The notes: generated by a model from the letters alone, not told the origin. A DNA stretch of 64,000 bases from an uncultured Paracoccaceae bacterium (GCA_947500005.1 CANMQJ010000015.1:88751-152750), one strand, 5' to 3'. Numbered from the stretch's first letter, positions 33,301 to 42,545 are shown. Numbers and translations: made by a program.

Positions 33301-34255
33301 CCGCGATGCTTTGGGCCGCAAGAACTGCCCGTTCGCCCCCGTCTTCCCATGCTGAGGAGGCCAAGCCCCAAGAGGCCACGATGACCAAACCCTTGTCGTC
33401 CTGGCAGATCTGAAGAAGTGTGCCGCCTTCAGCCTCCACCCCGTCAGCCGCAGCACGCAATGCATCGGCACAGGCCAAGGCATCCGCTTCCGACCGGACG
33501 GGCGGACAGGACAGTCGAGCAAAAAGCACGTAAGCCCCGCGAAACTCCGCCAACCAGTCCATTCCCTGGGCCAAACCGACCCTTTGATGCGGTCGCAACC
33601 ACTCGCTGGCGTCGATCTGCTCGAATGGCGTCGCGTCGACTAGCTGTTCGGAGACTGGCGGTCCCGGACCCACCGAGGCATTGTCGTCCTCACCGATCAC
33701 GGCCCGGGCCGACGGGCTCAGCGTGACCCCGTCCGGGAGAAGATCCAACCCCTCGATTTCCTCCAGGACCTCTCCACAGAAGACGGGCATTCGCCCGCCA
33801 GACAGCATTGCGAGATCGAGCAGCCAGAGGTCTCCATAAGTGACCCCCGCCCGCATCGACAGGCCCGCGTCCATTCCAACGACCTCTCGCTGGACGTCAC
33901 GCCCGGCCGCGGCGGCGGCGCGCACGGCCTTGGCCGGGTCGCCGGAAACCGGCCAGATCGCCGCCACGGCATCCCCGGCGTAGTACAGCAGATATCCGCC
34001 CCGATCCTCGATCGCACGGCTGACGAGGTCGAAAACGGCGTTGATTTCCGCACGAAGATCCTCGGCACCGCGCTCAGATCGCGCAATGGCCTCGGCCCCC
34101 ATTCGTGAAAAGCCCGATAGATCGCAGTAGAGAACCGCACCTCTGTCGGACACGGCGGTCGTGGCGGTTTGCCCATTGCGTAAGAAACGGCGGGCCTGCG
34201 GCGGCAGCAGCAAACGGTCAATCGCTTCGTCACGGTCGCTTGCGTCAGGGGCCAT
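30317..34255 (-). CDS. Tandem class III nucleotide cyclase fused to ATPase and TPR-like repeats (1312 aa)
   Basis: Residues about 36-190 form a class III cyclase domain with both metal Asp residues visible (VLYCDLSGF, D45; YYAGDAVAA, D95). A second cyclase-like domain at about 238-400 has QICQDDKGLVIVASWG and VVVGDAINRAAGM but lacks the first metal Asp. An ATPase follows, with Walker A GEAGLGKS at 444-451 and Walker B VLIVDDAHWLD near residue 560. The last 500 residues are helical repeats of TPR type. This is the architecture of soluble adenylyl cyclases (sAC-like), with one catalytic centre formed between the two cyclase domains. Predicted cytoplasmic. It may supply cyclic AMP to a Crp-type regulator. 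No promoter partner is visible on its 5' side. Confidence 0.9.
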   Translation of the reverse strand: MAPDASDRDEAIDRLLLPPQARRFLRNGQTATTAVSDRGAVLYCDLSGFSRMGAEAIARSERGAEDLRAEINAVFDLVSRAIEDRGGYLLYYAGDAVAAIWPVSGDPAKAVRAAAAAGRDVQREVVGMDAGLSMRAGVTYGDLWLLDLAMLSGGRMPVFCGEVLEEIEGLDLLPDGVTLSPSARAVIGEDDNASVGPGPPVSEQLVDATPFEQIDASEWLRPHQRVGLAQGMDWLAEFRGAYVLFARLSCPPVRSEADALACADALRAAADGVEAEGGTLLQICQDDKGLVIVASWGLASSAWEDGGERAVLAAQSIAGAGGQVAVAGGKVFAGLVGADMYHQYVVVGDAINRAAGMSVLAPAPVVLDEATAEAAARRFETEPVAELPLKGQSSTVPVHAVRHERLRGTVHAGTLVGRSGEKAWLRNFSDRVAQGMQSDLAIFGEAGLGKSRLAGWLQNRLSQAGTPYFSIKGDGIRRAIGFTPIAPLVRDLMGLSVDADADTCRRELEIMGDENAPWLPLLNPVLPAELVETSETRALTGAGRAERTRDLMTRLLAHLLPRQTVLIVDDAHWLDSATWQLLDSVTRASDLSLVLLARLMGVEDLPSEARRFLDPDRVDTIQLGPLPEDEAGALAAQALGAEETAPPLAAFLHRKAGGHPLFTTALAQTLSARGIVRIEAGFAHLRLGEEGLSGLSIPSDAAVAVAERIAALSPAQQLTVKATSVLGRNFDEDAVAELHPLAEIDQVRADLQLIEKTGLVERLDTGGWRFHHAIVADAAYASLTSQQAKELHARVVQRIARRAGGEPDQADRVLLAHHAERAGDTDLALLHLTAAAANARAAYANLEVVEFLTRAIALAGAEADALILARWRYDIAYALRALGQYQRAEDFLKMCITGLDRAPPETGGQAIRGLLGGYAAFRFRPARSPQPDEKRAPVILAADATMMLSEIHYELNKIPFALAEILRGANLARRAGGDSATLAKLYIGMSLISTSLPWALDGDALQEQALDIAARLDDPATEAWILMVSGNYESGKAGWTRGAEQFLRSMEIAEAVGERKTWETAASTMGNLKRLEGRFEEAKGWSDITLAHSRDRGIVQGIIWSHNGRARDLLCLSQWDEMRGDIAALERLLSDPANALDANDNNKLVYHYARAALALDDGDEAGALLALDDALAIVAVTARPQVYMTQNAAFYSDLIRALWLRGHRDARMVERQTQVAKSAKRIGRQYRAGVPMAHLAAGDRAWIAGKQEAAAAAWRASARVAQERAMYFNAAHALDRLAQAGDPEAATARDRYLAEAGLTLPRLWRLAG

Positions 34256-34795
34256 CGTGATCCGTCCCGGAAAGGAGAGTGCATGTCGTCAGCCGGAAGT
34301 GTCGCGCTTTTCGACGTTTCAGATCAAGTGTTTCACGAGCACGTTTTGTCGGATCAATGCGAACCAGCCCAGGCAAAATCAGGATTGTTGTCGGTTATTT
34401 GGCCCAGAGACTGCGTCACCTGGCCAGACTAGCGGCACGGTGTGAGTTGACAGTCTGCCGGCTGTTGAGACTGCTCTCCGAGTTGAAATGGTTTCAGACC
34501 GGTGCGTGGACAGCCGCGCCTTTGATGTGCACTGCCCGCATCGCCACACCCACAGCGCGTTTCATGCTCGTAGCTGCGATACGCCGAGTTTGACCCGTGT
34601 TGACTGGTGGCAAATTGGCCCACTGCTCCGCATTGTGGCCAAGAAAGCTTCCGGCGACCCACCGGCGGTCAGGCCGAGGCCCCGAGGAGGTTGGCCCCCT
34701 TGCCTTCCTGGCCTTGCCTGCACGCCTGACGGTTATCCGGGCCCGGCGCGACCGATATTCGACGGCCATGGGCCGGTCCAGTATCTGGCCGGGCC
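34256..34795. other. Non-coding, rearranged stretch before RTX fragment
   Basis: No complete gene is recognised. Around 34456-34520 one frame reads RLLRLLSELKWFQTGAWTAA, which resembles RLVRLRSEWKWLKTELWTAA at about 63616-63675, so both may be scraps of one mobile element. The stretch ends abruptly at the RTX fragment. Confidence 0.45.
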
Positions 34796-35008
34796 TTCGG
34801 CAACGCCACGGCGACTGAGGATCAGTTCCAGATCAACCTCGCCCATACCGCCGCGCCTGATGGCGAACGCTCTGGAGATGACGATGTTCAGGAGGCTTTC
34901 GTGATTTATCGCCCGACTGGACAGATCATGTGGGCGCTGGTCGATGGCGCAGGGCAGTCAAGCATCAACCTCCAGGTCGGCGGCGAGGTGTTCGACCTGT
35001 TGACCTGA
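34796..35008 (+). pseudogene. Orphan C-terminal fragment of an RTX gene
   Basis: An open stretch of 70 codons from FGNATATEDQFQINLAHTAA to GGEVFDLLT is nearly identical to the last 70 residues of the other RTX proteins in the window, but no RTX repeats or start codon precede it. It is the 3' scrap of a sixth family member, joined to unrelated DNA upstream at about 34795. It sits 166 bases before the next intact RTX gene. Confidence 0.88.
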
Positions 35009-35174
35009 CGACCGCTGGGGCAGCGCCAGCCTCCGCCCCGAACCGCGACGCGCACGTCTGTCCGGCTCTTTTGGAAACCTGGCCTTTTCGTGTTATTGTG
35101 ATCTTGCATCGCGAGACCCGTTCTCGCGCGAAGTTCCCTTGGTCGAGTTTGACATTTCTGAAGGGGGAAGGCTT

Positions 35175-37286
35175 TTGGCAGAAGTTCTTGTTTTCAAGGC
35201 AAACCTTGAGCGGTTCGGGGGTGAACGCACTTACGGCTGGCTACTGGGCACAGATTTCACCTTCGAAATCGCTCCCACTTCGCATCCCGATTCCAACTAT
35301 ATCGCCGACGACGCGCAGGTCGGATATGCCCAGATCACGTCGGGCATGTTCGCGACGCAGTCCCGTTATATCAACCCAAGCGGCGCAATTGACAGCAATC
35401 GCCTCGCGGTCTCCTCGGGCGACGGCTTTAGCTACCAGTTGACGGACACGACGGGAACGGACTTCTATTCCCCCGCTGCGCTGACCTCGTTTGGCGAAGG
35501 CGCGGCATTTCTCGCGGTGAGCGAACGCGCCGATACATCGACCTCGGGCGGCGAGGCGCTGATGTTCACCGACGGTTCGACCACACCGCGCCTTCTGGTG
35601 GACGAACCGATCCGCGTCTACTGGAACCTGGGAGACGAGATCTGGGCGCGTGAAAGCTGGAGCCCGCGCCGCGCGAAAGACCTCGATATTTATCGCGTGA
35701 CCGCTGATCTGAGCGTCACCAAGGTCTACGACTGGAACGGCGAGGAGAACGACATCGAGGCCATCGAGGTTTTCGCCTTGGGGGACAATGTCTACCAGTT
35801 CGCCTGGGAGGGCAACGAACAGGAATTCTACCGCTTCGACGAACAGACAGGCATCTGGTCCAACCTCGAGATCGTGGTCTACCGTGCGGATTTCGCCGGC
35901 GTCACCACGGAGCGTTTCTATTACTGGGACGACAGATACGTGAATGACGAGTCCCGCGGAATCGAACTTTGGGCGAGCGACGGAACCGCCGGCACCCTCT
36001 TGGTGCGCGACATCTTTCCCGGCGAAGAGAGCGGCTATCCGGGCGACAGGCTCGCTGCGCTGACGGCCGCGGTGGGCGACCGTCTCTTCTTCTTCGCGAG
36101 GGCGAATGCAAATGATCTCGCAGAACTTTTCGTGACCGATGGCACGCTCGGGGGGACCGTGCAGGTGACCGGCACGGGGATGCCGTCCGGTCCGCTCAGC
36201 GGATACAATTCCTATTGGGACATGGTGGCTTTGGACGACAACCGCGTACTCTTGGTGGCGAACGGCGCATCGGGAACCGAACTGTACGTCAGCGACGGCA
36301 CGCCCGATGGCACGGGCCTCGTCGCGGACATAGCTGCAGGAGAGGACGGGTCCTTTCCGATCATTCTCGAAACCTATGGTGGGATGGGCTATTTCACGAT
36401 CTCGTCCGGCGACAACAAGGACCGGATCTGGGTGACTGACGGCACGGCTGACCGGACCTTCGCGCTTCAAGATTTGCGTGACTCCGGCAACGGCATCCGT
36501 CCCGCGATGGCCGAAGTCGTGCAACTCGACCTGGCCAATCTGCCATTCCGTCCCTTCCAGGGTGACGCGGGTGACAATATCCTTCGAGGTGACGTCACGC
36601 GGGATCTCCTGGCGGGTCTTGGTGGAAATGACCTTGTCGATGCCGGTCCGGGCAACGACAGGGCGCTGGGAGGCGACGGAAACGACACCCTGATTGGGGG
36701 TGATGGCGATGATACGCTCATCGGCGGAGAGAGCGAGGACGACCTTCGCGACGTAATTTATGGCGGCAACGGCGCGGACAGCGTCGATGGCGGTGACGGC
36801 AATGACGAGTTGCGGGGCGATGCGGGCAATGACACGTTGAATGGCGGGTTCGGCACCGACACCGTGATTGGCGGCGCAGGCGATGATGTCCTGACCGGAG
36901 AGGCTTGGTCGGATGTGCTCTTTGGCAATGACGGCGACGATTTCGTGAACGGTGGGTTCGGCTATGACCGGATCAACGGTGGGGAAGGCGCGGACCGGTT
37001 CTTCCATCTCGGGGTGGCAGACCACGGCTCGGACTGGGTGCAGGATTACCAAGCGACCGAGGGCGATGTGTTGGTATTCGGCCAGGCCGCGACGGCGGGC
37101 CAGTTCCAGATCAACCTTGCCCACACGGCGACACCCGACGGGGAGCGCTCGGGAGACTACGATGTGCAGGAAGCCTTCGTGATCCATCGCCCGACAGGAC
37201 AGATCATTTGGGCGCTCGTGGATGGCGAAGGGCAATCCAGCCTCAACCTCCAGATCGGTGGCGAGGTGTTTGATCTGCTGAGCTGA
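35175..37286 (+). CDS. RTX exoprotein with N-terminal beta-propeller-like region
   Basis: The first 440 or so residues are beta-rich with repeated phrases of the type ELWASDGTAGTLLVRDIFPG, ELFVTDGTLGGTVQVTG and ELYVSDGTPDGTGLVADIAA. This is the ELK-type repeat seen in other bacterial exoproteins, probably a propeller. RTX nonapeptides follow at about 460-590, then the shared C-terminal module ending GGEVFDLLS. I prefer the TTG at 35175 because AGGGGGAAGG lies directly upstream; TTG 35139 is the upstream alternative. No signal peptide is seen, as expected for type I export. Confidence 0.88.
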   Translation: MAEVLVFKANLERFGGERTYGWLLGTDFTFEIAPTSHPDSNYIADDAQVGYAQITSGMFATQSRYINPSGAIDSNRLAVSSGDGFSYQLTDTTGTDFYSPAALTSFGEGAAFLAVSERADTSTSGGEALMFTDGSTTPRLLVDEPIRVYWNLGDEIWARESWSPRRAKDLDIYRVTADLSVTKVYDWNGEENDIEAIEVFALGDNVYQFAWEGNEQEFYRFDEQTGIWSNLEIVVYRADFAGVTTERFYYWDDRYVNDESRGIELWASDGTAGTLLVRDIFPGEESGYPGDRLAALTAAVGDRLFFFARANANDLAELFVTDGTLGGTVQVTGTGMPSGPLSGYNSYWDMVALDDNRVLLVANGASGTELYVSDGTPDGTGLVADIAAGEDGSFPIILETYGGMGYFTISSGDNKDRIWVTDGTADRTFALQDLRDSGNGIRPAMAEVVQLDLANLPFRPFQGDAGDNILRGDVTRDLLAGLGGNDLVDAGPGNDRALGGDGNDTLIGGDGDDTLIGGESEDDLRDVIYGGNGADSVDGGDGNDELRGDAGNDTLNGGFGTDTVIGGAGDDVLTGEAWSDVLFGNDGDDFVNGGFGYDRINGGEGADRFFHLGVADHGSDWVQDYQATEGDVLVFGQAATAGQFQINLAHTATPDGERSGDYDVQEAFVIHRPTGQIIWALVDGEGQSSLNLQIGGEVFDLLS

Positions 37287-37444
37287 GACGCAAGTGTTGG
37301 CTGCCAATATGACGGACATTTTCCGTTGACGGGCTAGACCATTGAAATTGCGCTTTCGCCCCTGCTATCAATTCAGCCAAATGACAGTCGCCGATTCATT
37401 CTGAATGTTGTTGTTCGGGCGTTTTACCAAAAACGGAATGTGTT

Positions 37445-39841
37445 GTGAAATCCATCCTTTTCGATCAGAAATTCAATTCACTGCCCCTTTCTGATGATGA
37501 TACAGCCAACCCATTGGGCTATCACATCTTGCCGGATGGTCGGGCGATCGTGCTGAGCCATTTCAATACGGGCGGAGATTATGATGTCGTTTATCGCACG
37601 CTCAAGATCATCGGCGATGATGGGACCCTGATCTCGGACAATACGATCCCGCGTGCAGGGGGCATGCTGGGGCTGTACCCGGAGGTCGGTTTGTTGGCCA
37701 CACCCGATGGCCAGGCCTTTTTATACACCGTTGCCGATTACGCCGATTGGGTTTCACTCAGATCGATCGATGAGAATGGCGACCTGGGGGATGATTTCAG
37801 TATCAGGGCCGGGGCGACGTTCTCGAAGGACGACTACCTGCTCAGCGCGATTGACGGAGGCGGTTTCCTGGGCATCTGGACGAGCCCCGGACAGGACGGC
37901 GAACAGCAAACCCGGTTCCAGCGTTACAACAGCGACGGCTCTGCCGCGAACGAGGCGGCGGTTCTTTATGGTGGTGACGCCTTCTCGACATGGAATGTCG
38001 ATCTTGTCCCCCTGGATGACGGGCGCAGCCTTCTGTTTCGTCCCGGACAGGACGCGATGTTGCATCTCGTCGGCCCCGGCGGCTATCCGGGCCGCGCCAC
38101 CCCGGTGTTCGAGGGGGTCGGCACCATGCAAGGCCTGTCGGCCGTGACGCCCCTTCCCGACGGCGGTCATGCGCTGTTCGCGGTGCGAAACCTGAATTTC
38201 TATAGCTCGGCCCTGGAAATGCAGTTGATCGGTCACGACGGGTCGGTTTCCGGGCCATCCACCGAGCTGCTTGAACTCGGCGCACGCACCGGCGAGGTTC
38301 TTGCGATCGATCTGCGTGACGACGGGACGGTGGTCGTCATCGCTGGCGTAGGTCGCCATGAGGTAACCCGGTCCGTCTTCGATCTGGATGGTACGGTGCA
38401 GTCGACCACGGCAATCTACAGCGCCACTGCCGACGAGGCCGGAAATCCGCCGCCCGGAGATTGGCGTAAGGAATTCTCTGCAAGCCTGCTCGACGATGGA
38501 AGATTGGTGCTGGCCGGACCTCGGGCCGGTGCTGACGGCGAGTCTGTCCTGTTCCTCCAGCGCTTCGATGCGCAGGGCCGCGCCGAGATGCCGCCGCAGG
38601 TTCTCGGGGATTCTGCAATCCTGTTCACCGACAGAACCGGATTTCACGACAATGGCGCCGGCGATCTTTGGCTTGAATGGTATTCATCCGAGACGCGCCA
38701 CATGATCACCGCTTTCGATGCCCCTGCGCTGCGCTATCTGGGCGAAGGAGACGATCACGAAGGGCTGGCAGGCCCCGAGGCGGTGGACGCCCTTGCCGGG
38801 AACGATGTCGTCACCGGCAGTCCCGGACCCGACCGCCTGCTGGGCAATCTCGGAGATGATGCGCTGTCGGGTGAAGACGGGGACGATCACTATGAGGGTG
38901 GCCCGGGCAATGACACTTTGCAGGGCGGCGAAGGCCATGACGTGGCCTATTTTTCGGGCCGTTGGCAGGATTACATCATCAAGGCCGAAGGGAAAGCGGG
39001 CACGAGGTTGACGGCCGGGCAAGACCTGTCGGCCGCGCCGGATGGCAGCGATCTTCTGATCGAGATCGAGGAGCTGGTCTTCGCCAATCGGCAGGACGCG
39101 CTGTCGGTTTTTCTGGAGGAGTACGACCAGACCCTGAACGGCAGCGACGCGGACGACATGCTGGAGACCGGCATGGGCGAAAACATCCTGCGCGGGGGCG
39201 GAGGAAACGACACGTTGAATGCCGGCGGGGGATCGGACACCGTGAACGGTGGTGACGGAGACGACATGATCACGGCCGGGCCGCAGCACGCAGACCTCGG
39301 CGATGTCATCTATGCCGGTACTGGCGATGACATCATCGATGCGGGCGGCGGCAACGACCTGGTCTTCGGCCAGGAGGGCAATGACACGATCTCCGGGAGC
39401 TTTGGCGCGGACAATTTGCAAGGCCAGAATGGAAACGATGTCGTGGCTGGTGGCGCTCTGTCGGACCTGATCTTCGGCGGGGCCGGGGACGATTTCCTCA
39501 ACGGCGGTTTCGGCTTTGACCGGATCAACGGCGGTGACGGGGCCGACCATTTCTTTCACCTCGGTGTCGCGGGGCATAGCTCGGACTGGGTGCAGGATTA
39601 CGACGCGGCGGAGGGGGACGTTCTGGTCTTCGGCAATGCAGCGGCGACCGGGGACCAGTTCCAGATCAACTTCGCGCATACGGCGACACGCGACGGGGAC
39701 CGCTCGGGAGACGACGATATGCAGGAAGCCTTCGTGATCCATCGCCCGACCGGGCAGATCATGTGGGCGCTGGTCGATGGCGAGGGACAGGACCAGATCA
39801 ATCTGCAAATCGGCGGAGAGGTGTTCGACCTGTTGGCCTGA
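37445..39841 (+). CDS. RTX exoprotein with N-terminal propeller-like domain (798 aa)
   Basis: Residues about 1-430 are a series of beta blades with recurring DG-D-G phrases (ILPDGRAIVLSHF, PLDDGRSLLFRPG, PLPDGGHALFAVR, SLLDDGRLVLAGP). They are not closely related to the N-terminus of the neighbouring RTX gene. A first RTX block (about 445-500) is followed by a small domain with AYFSGRWQDYIIKAEG and DLLIEIEELVFANRQDA, common in RTX proteins, a second RTX block (about 570-680), and the shared C-terminal module ending GGEVFDLLA. The start codon is GTG 37445, with only a weak ribosome binding site. It is the middle of three tandem RTX genes. Confidence 0.88.
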   Translation: MKSILFDQKFNSLPLSDDDTANPLGYHILPDGRAIVLSHFNTGGDYDVVYRTLKIIGDDGTLISDNTIPRAGGMLGLYPEVGLLATPDGQAFLYTVADYADWVSLRSIDENGDLGDDFSIRAGATFSKDDYLLSAIDGGGFLGIWTSPGQDGEQQTRFQRYNSDGSAANEAAVLYGGDAFSTWNVDLVPLDDGRSLLFRPGQDAMLHLVGPGGYPGRATPVFEGVGTMQGLSAVTPLPDGGHALFAVRNLNFYSSALEMQLIGHDGSVSGPSTELLELGARTGEVLAIDLRDDGTVVVIAGVGRHEVTRSVFDLDGTVQSTTAIYSATADEAGNPPPGDWRKEFSASLLDDGRLVLAGPRAGADGESVLFLQRFDAQGRAEMPPQVLGDSAILFTDRTGFHDNGAGDLWLEWYSSETRHMITAFDAPALRYLGEGDDHEGLAGPEAVDALAGNDVVTGSPGPDRLLGNLGDDALSGEDGDDHYEGGPGNDTLQGGEGHDVAYFSGRWQDYIIKAEGKAGTRLTAGQDLSAAPDGSDLLIEIEELVFANRQDALSVFLEEYDQTLNGSDADDMLETGMGENILRGGGGNDTLNAGGGSDTVNGGDGDDMITAGPQHADLGDVIYAGTGDDIIDAGGGNDLVFGQEGNDTISGSFGADNLQGQNGNDVVAGGALSDLIFGGAGDDFLNGGFGFDRINGGDGADHFFHLGVAGHSSDWVQDYDAAEGDVLVFGNAAATGDQFQINFAHTATRDGDRSGDDDMQEAFVIHRPTGQIMWALVDGEGQDQINLQIGGEVFDLLA

Positions 39842-39885
39842 TTGTGACTTGACGCAACATAATTCCGCGAGTCACGCTTTGCGAC

Positions 39886-41589
39886 ATGTTTTTTGATGCG
39901 CCCGGCGAGGGGGCGGGCGCGCTCTTAATATTTCATGGGGGTTCGGATATGCGCATTTCCGGAAACCTTGCGATGCCACCCGGGTGCACTGCCCTCGAGT
40001 GGCTCATCGATGCTTTCAATGGCCTTACGGGCGAGCATGCCGAGACCTTGTCCTCGGGTCCCAGACCGTTCATAACGATCTATGGCGACACGATCCCGTT
40101 GCCGGACATTCCGGGCGCCGATCCCGGCAGCGTGCTGATTATCCTTCGTGGGACCGACCTCGCGTTTTCGGGCGGGTTGGCGCCGCAAGGATCCGGAACG
40201 GTCACGGAAATCGTCATCAATGCAGAGTTCGACGGAGAGGACCGAAACCGGTTCGTCACCTTGCCCGAACCCGTTCCGCTGGATGCCATCCTGTCGGAAA
40301 CCGCGCGAGATCTGGACACGACAAGCAAGCGGATCGAGGACAATCCCGGTTTTGCCAGCCTCGTTCTGCCCGATGGCTATTTCCTTGACGAGACGGGTAC
40401 GCCGGACGGGGACCTGATCAAGGGGTTCGACACCGACGATTCTTTGCGTGGCGGTGCGGGGGATGACACGATAACCGGGCAAGGCGGCAACGACCTGATC
40501 ACCGATTTCGCAGGCGACGACCTGCTGCGCGGTGGGGCCGGCGTGGATACGCTGGATGGCGGCGCCGGGAGCGATACGCTGCTGGGCACGGTCGAAGAGT
40601 TCAACATGGACGTGATCGAGGCGCTGGCGCTGGAGGACGAGCTGCACCTGCTGTCCTTTGGCGGCGCCTTTTCCGGGCCGGGCCAGTTCGACCTTCGCGA
40701 GGAATCGCTGTTCATCTCGGGACCCGATGTCGAGATCATGCTCCCGAACCGCGATCCGGTGATGGCGTTCGATGTGGAACGCGCCGGCGATGACGTGATC
40801 TTTCGTCTGGTGGAGCCGGGGATCGAGCGCCGGGGTGGCGAGGGGCCCGAGGATCTGGGGGGTGCGCGCGGGCCCGACACGCTTTTCGGTGGGCCGGGCA
40901 ACGACACGTTGACGGGCTTCGACGGCGACGACCGCCTGTTGGGCGAGGGCGACGATGACTTGCTGCGCGGTGGCGACGGAAACGACACGCTCAATGGTGG
41001 CGATGGCGATGACCTGATCCTGGGCGGCGAGACCGAAGGCGACCTGAGCGACGTGATTTTTGGCGGGACCGGCAATGACGCCCTGAATGGCAGTTATGGA
41101 AACGACCAGGTTTTTGGCCAGGAGGGGAATGACACTCTGTCCGGCGGGTTCGGCGCGGACGAGTTACAGGGCCAGGAGGGAGACGACGTCGTCACAGGCG
41201 GCGCGCTGTCGGACCTTGTTTTTGGTGGATCTGGAAACGATTTCGTGAACGGCGGCTTCGGCCATGATCGGATCAACGGTGGGGATGGATCGGACCGGTT
41301 CTTCCATCTCGGGGTAGCCGATCATGGCTCGGATTGGGTTCAGGACTACGACGCGGTCGAGGGCGACGTTCTGGTCTTTGGCACTTCAGAGGCAACCCGG
41401 GACCAGTTCCAGATCAACCTCGCGCACACGGCGACGCCCGACGGCGAGCGGTCGGGCGACGACGATGTCCAGGAAGCCTTTGTGATCTATCGCCCGACCG
41501 GGCAAATCATGTGGGCGCTTGTGGATGGCGAAGGCCAGTCCGGTATCAACCTCCAGATAGGCGGGGAGATTTTTGACATGTTGGCTTAG
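39886..41589 (+). CDS. RTX exoprotein with unique N-terminal domain (567 aa)
   Basis: The N-terminal 175 residues form a unique region (ALEWLIDAFNGLTGEHAETL, then DPGSVLIILRGTDLAFSGG) with no family I recognise. RTX nonapeptides occupy about 180-235 and 325-455, separated by a non-repeat segment (EEFNMDVIEALALEDELHLL). The shared C-terminal module ends GGEIFDMLA, the most divergent tail in the set. ATG 39886 has no clear ribosome binding site. ATG 39949, preceded by GGGGGTTC, could be the true start, giving MRISGNLAMPPG. It is the last of the tandem RTX genes. Confidence 0.87.
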   Translation: MFFDAPGEGAGALLIFHGGSDMRISGNLAMPPGCTALEWLIDAFNGLTGEHAETLSSGPRPFITIYGDTIPLPDIPGADPGSVLIILRGTDLAFSGGLAPQGSGTVTEIVINAEFDGEDRNRFVTLPEPVPLDAILSETARDLDTTSKRIEDNPGFASLVLPDGYFLDETGTPDGDLIKGFDTDDSLRGGAGDDTITGQGGNDLITDFAGDDLLRGGAGVDTLDGGAGSDTLLGTVEEFNMDVIEALALEDELHLLSFGGAFSGPGQFDLREESLFISGPDVEIMLPNRDPVMAFDVERAGDDVIFRLVEPGIERRGGEGPEDLGGARGPDTLFGGPGNDTLTGFDGDDRLLGEGDDDLLRGGDGNDTLNGGDGDDLILGGETEGDLSDVIFGGTGNDALNGSYGNDQVFGQEGNDTLSGGFGADELQGQEGDDVVTGGALSDLVFGGSGNDFVNGGFGHDRINGGDGSDRFFHLGVADHGSDWVQDYDAVEGDVLVFGTSEATRDQFQINLAHTATPDGERSGDDDVQEAFVIYRPTGQIMWALVDGEGQSGINLQIGGEIFDMLA

Positions 41590-41735
41590 CGGTTTCCTGC
41601 ACGCTGTTGGTCTCCAGCCCTTTCGCGTTGCTGGAGCCCTCCTCCACGCTGGTTTCAGAGGCCGCGTTCGTTCAACGCTGTAGCCATTGGCGCGCAGGGC
41701 TGCCTGCCCTTCGGCGCGGATCGACACGACTGCTG

Positions 41736-41868
41736 GGGTCAGGGGAGTTCACCACCATTGCCGCACTGGCCGAGCGCGAGGGCATCGCGCCGTCCGACAT
41801 GGAAAGCGAGGCACGTAAGCGACACTGGCGAAGCTTCTCGAGCCGTTTCCCTGTTGCATGGGGAAGAA
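41736..41868 (+). pseudogene. Site-specific recombinase C-terminal remnant (scrap)
   Basis: The frame reads GSGEFTTIAALAEREGIAPS and later SRFPVAWGR. This resembles the helix-turn-helix and the PLPxxWxxQ-like end of serine recombinase C-terminal regions, with the middle scrambled. There is no catalytic domain. It abuts the truncated outer-membrane gene on the opposite strand and may mark an old integration or excision event. Confidence 0.5.
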
Positions 41869-41895
41869 CAGCAACTATCTCTCGCGTGACAACCG

Positions 41896-42545
41896 CGGAT
41901 GCCGATCGAGGGCTTGATGAACACACTCGAAGTCCCGGGCAAGGCTGTGGGGATGACCCGGCCGAGTGTCACAGCAAGCGAAGCGCCAAGTTTATCGCGC
42001 TCCCAGTGGTAGAGGACGGCCGGATCGATCGTCATGTAACTGCGCGGGTCCTTCAGCCTGGGGACATAGTAGAGGTCGAACGCGGTGTTGTTGACCTTCG
42101 TCCGGCCCGGATCGACATCACCGACGCTGAAGGCATGTTGCACCGTTGGGGCGAAGAGCGAGCCGCCGGGCAGGAACCGGGCATAGGTGACGCCCGGTCT
42201 GAGCACGTTGCTGCCGAGCCCATGTTCGGCCTTGTCGGCGGTATCGAAGGATGCCTCGAGCGTCAGCAGAATAGCGTACTTCTGCGTCAGGACCGGCAGG
42301 TGGCTGAACTTCAGGATGACATCGCCGATACCGAAGCCGGAGTTTCCAGCGATGTCGTTGCTCACGACCGGCAGCTTGACTTCCAGCGACGACTTTTGCT
42401 CCGAACCGAGGGGTTGGGTGAAGCGCAGGTAGAGTATGTTGTTCGTGACGCCATTTCCCAGATGGAGTGACTCGAAACTGATCTGGGCATTCCGGCTCAG
42501 CTTCGTCGGGTCGGGGGTCGCGTGTCTGGCCGTTCTCGGGGTCTT
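41896..42545 (-). pseudogene. Degraded outer-membrane-type transporter gene
   Basis: The frame is open from about 42545 and reads DPTKLSRNAQISFESLHLGN, then NILYLRFTQPLGSEQKSSLE and GIGDVILKFSHLPVLTQKYA, ending near SSVFIKPSIGI. This resembles the barrel-type proteins related to the gene at 20670. No start codon exists before a GTG at 42365, a stop lies in frame just upstream, there is no signal peptide, and the C-terminal strands are replaced by recombinase-like sequence. Both ends are therefore lost. A shorter frame from GTG 42365 is unlikely to make a functional barrel. Confidence 0.65.

Noticed and set aside
35241..37319. 692-codon minus-strand open frame across an RTX gene
   Set aside because: Same antisense effect of the repeats; the plus-strand protein has clear RTX and C-terminal modules.
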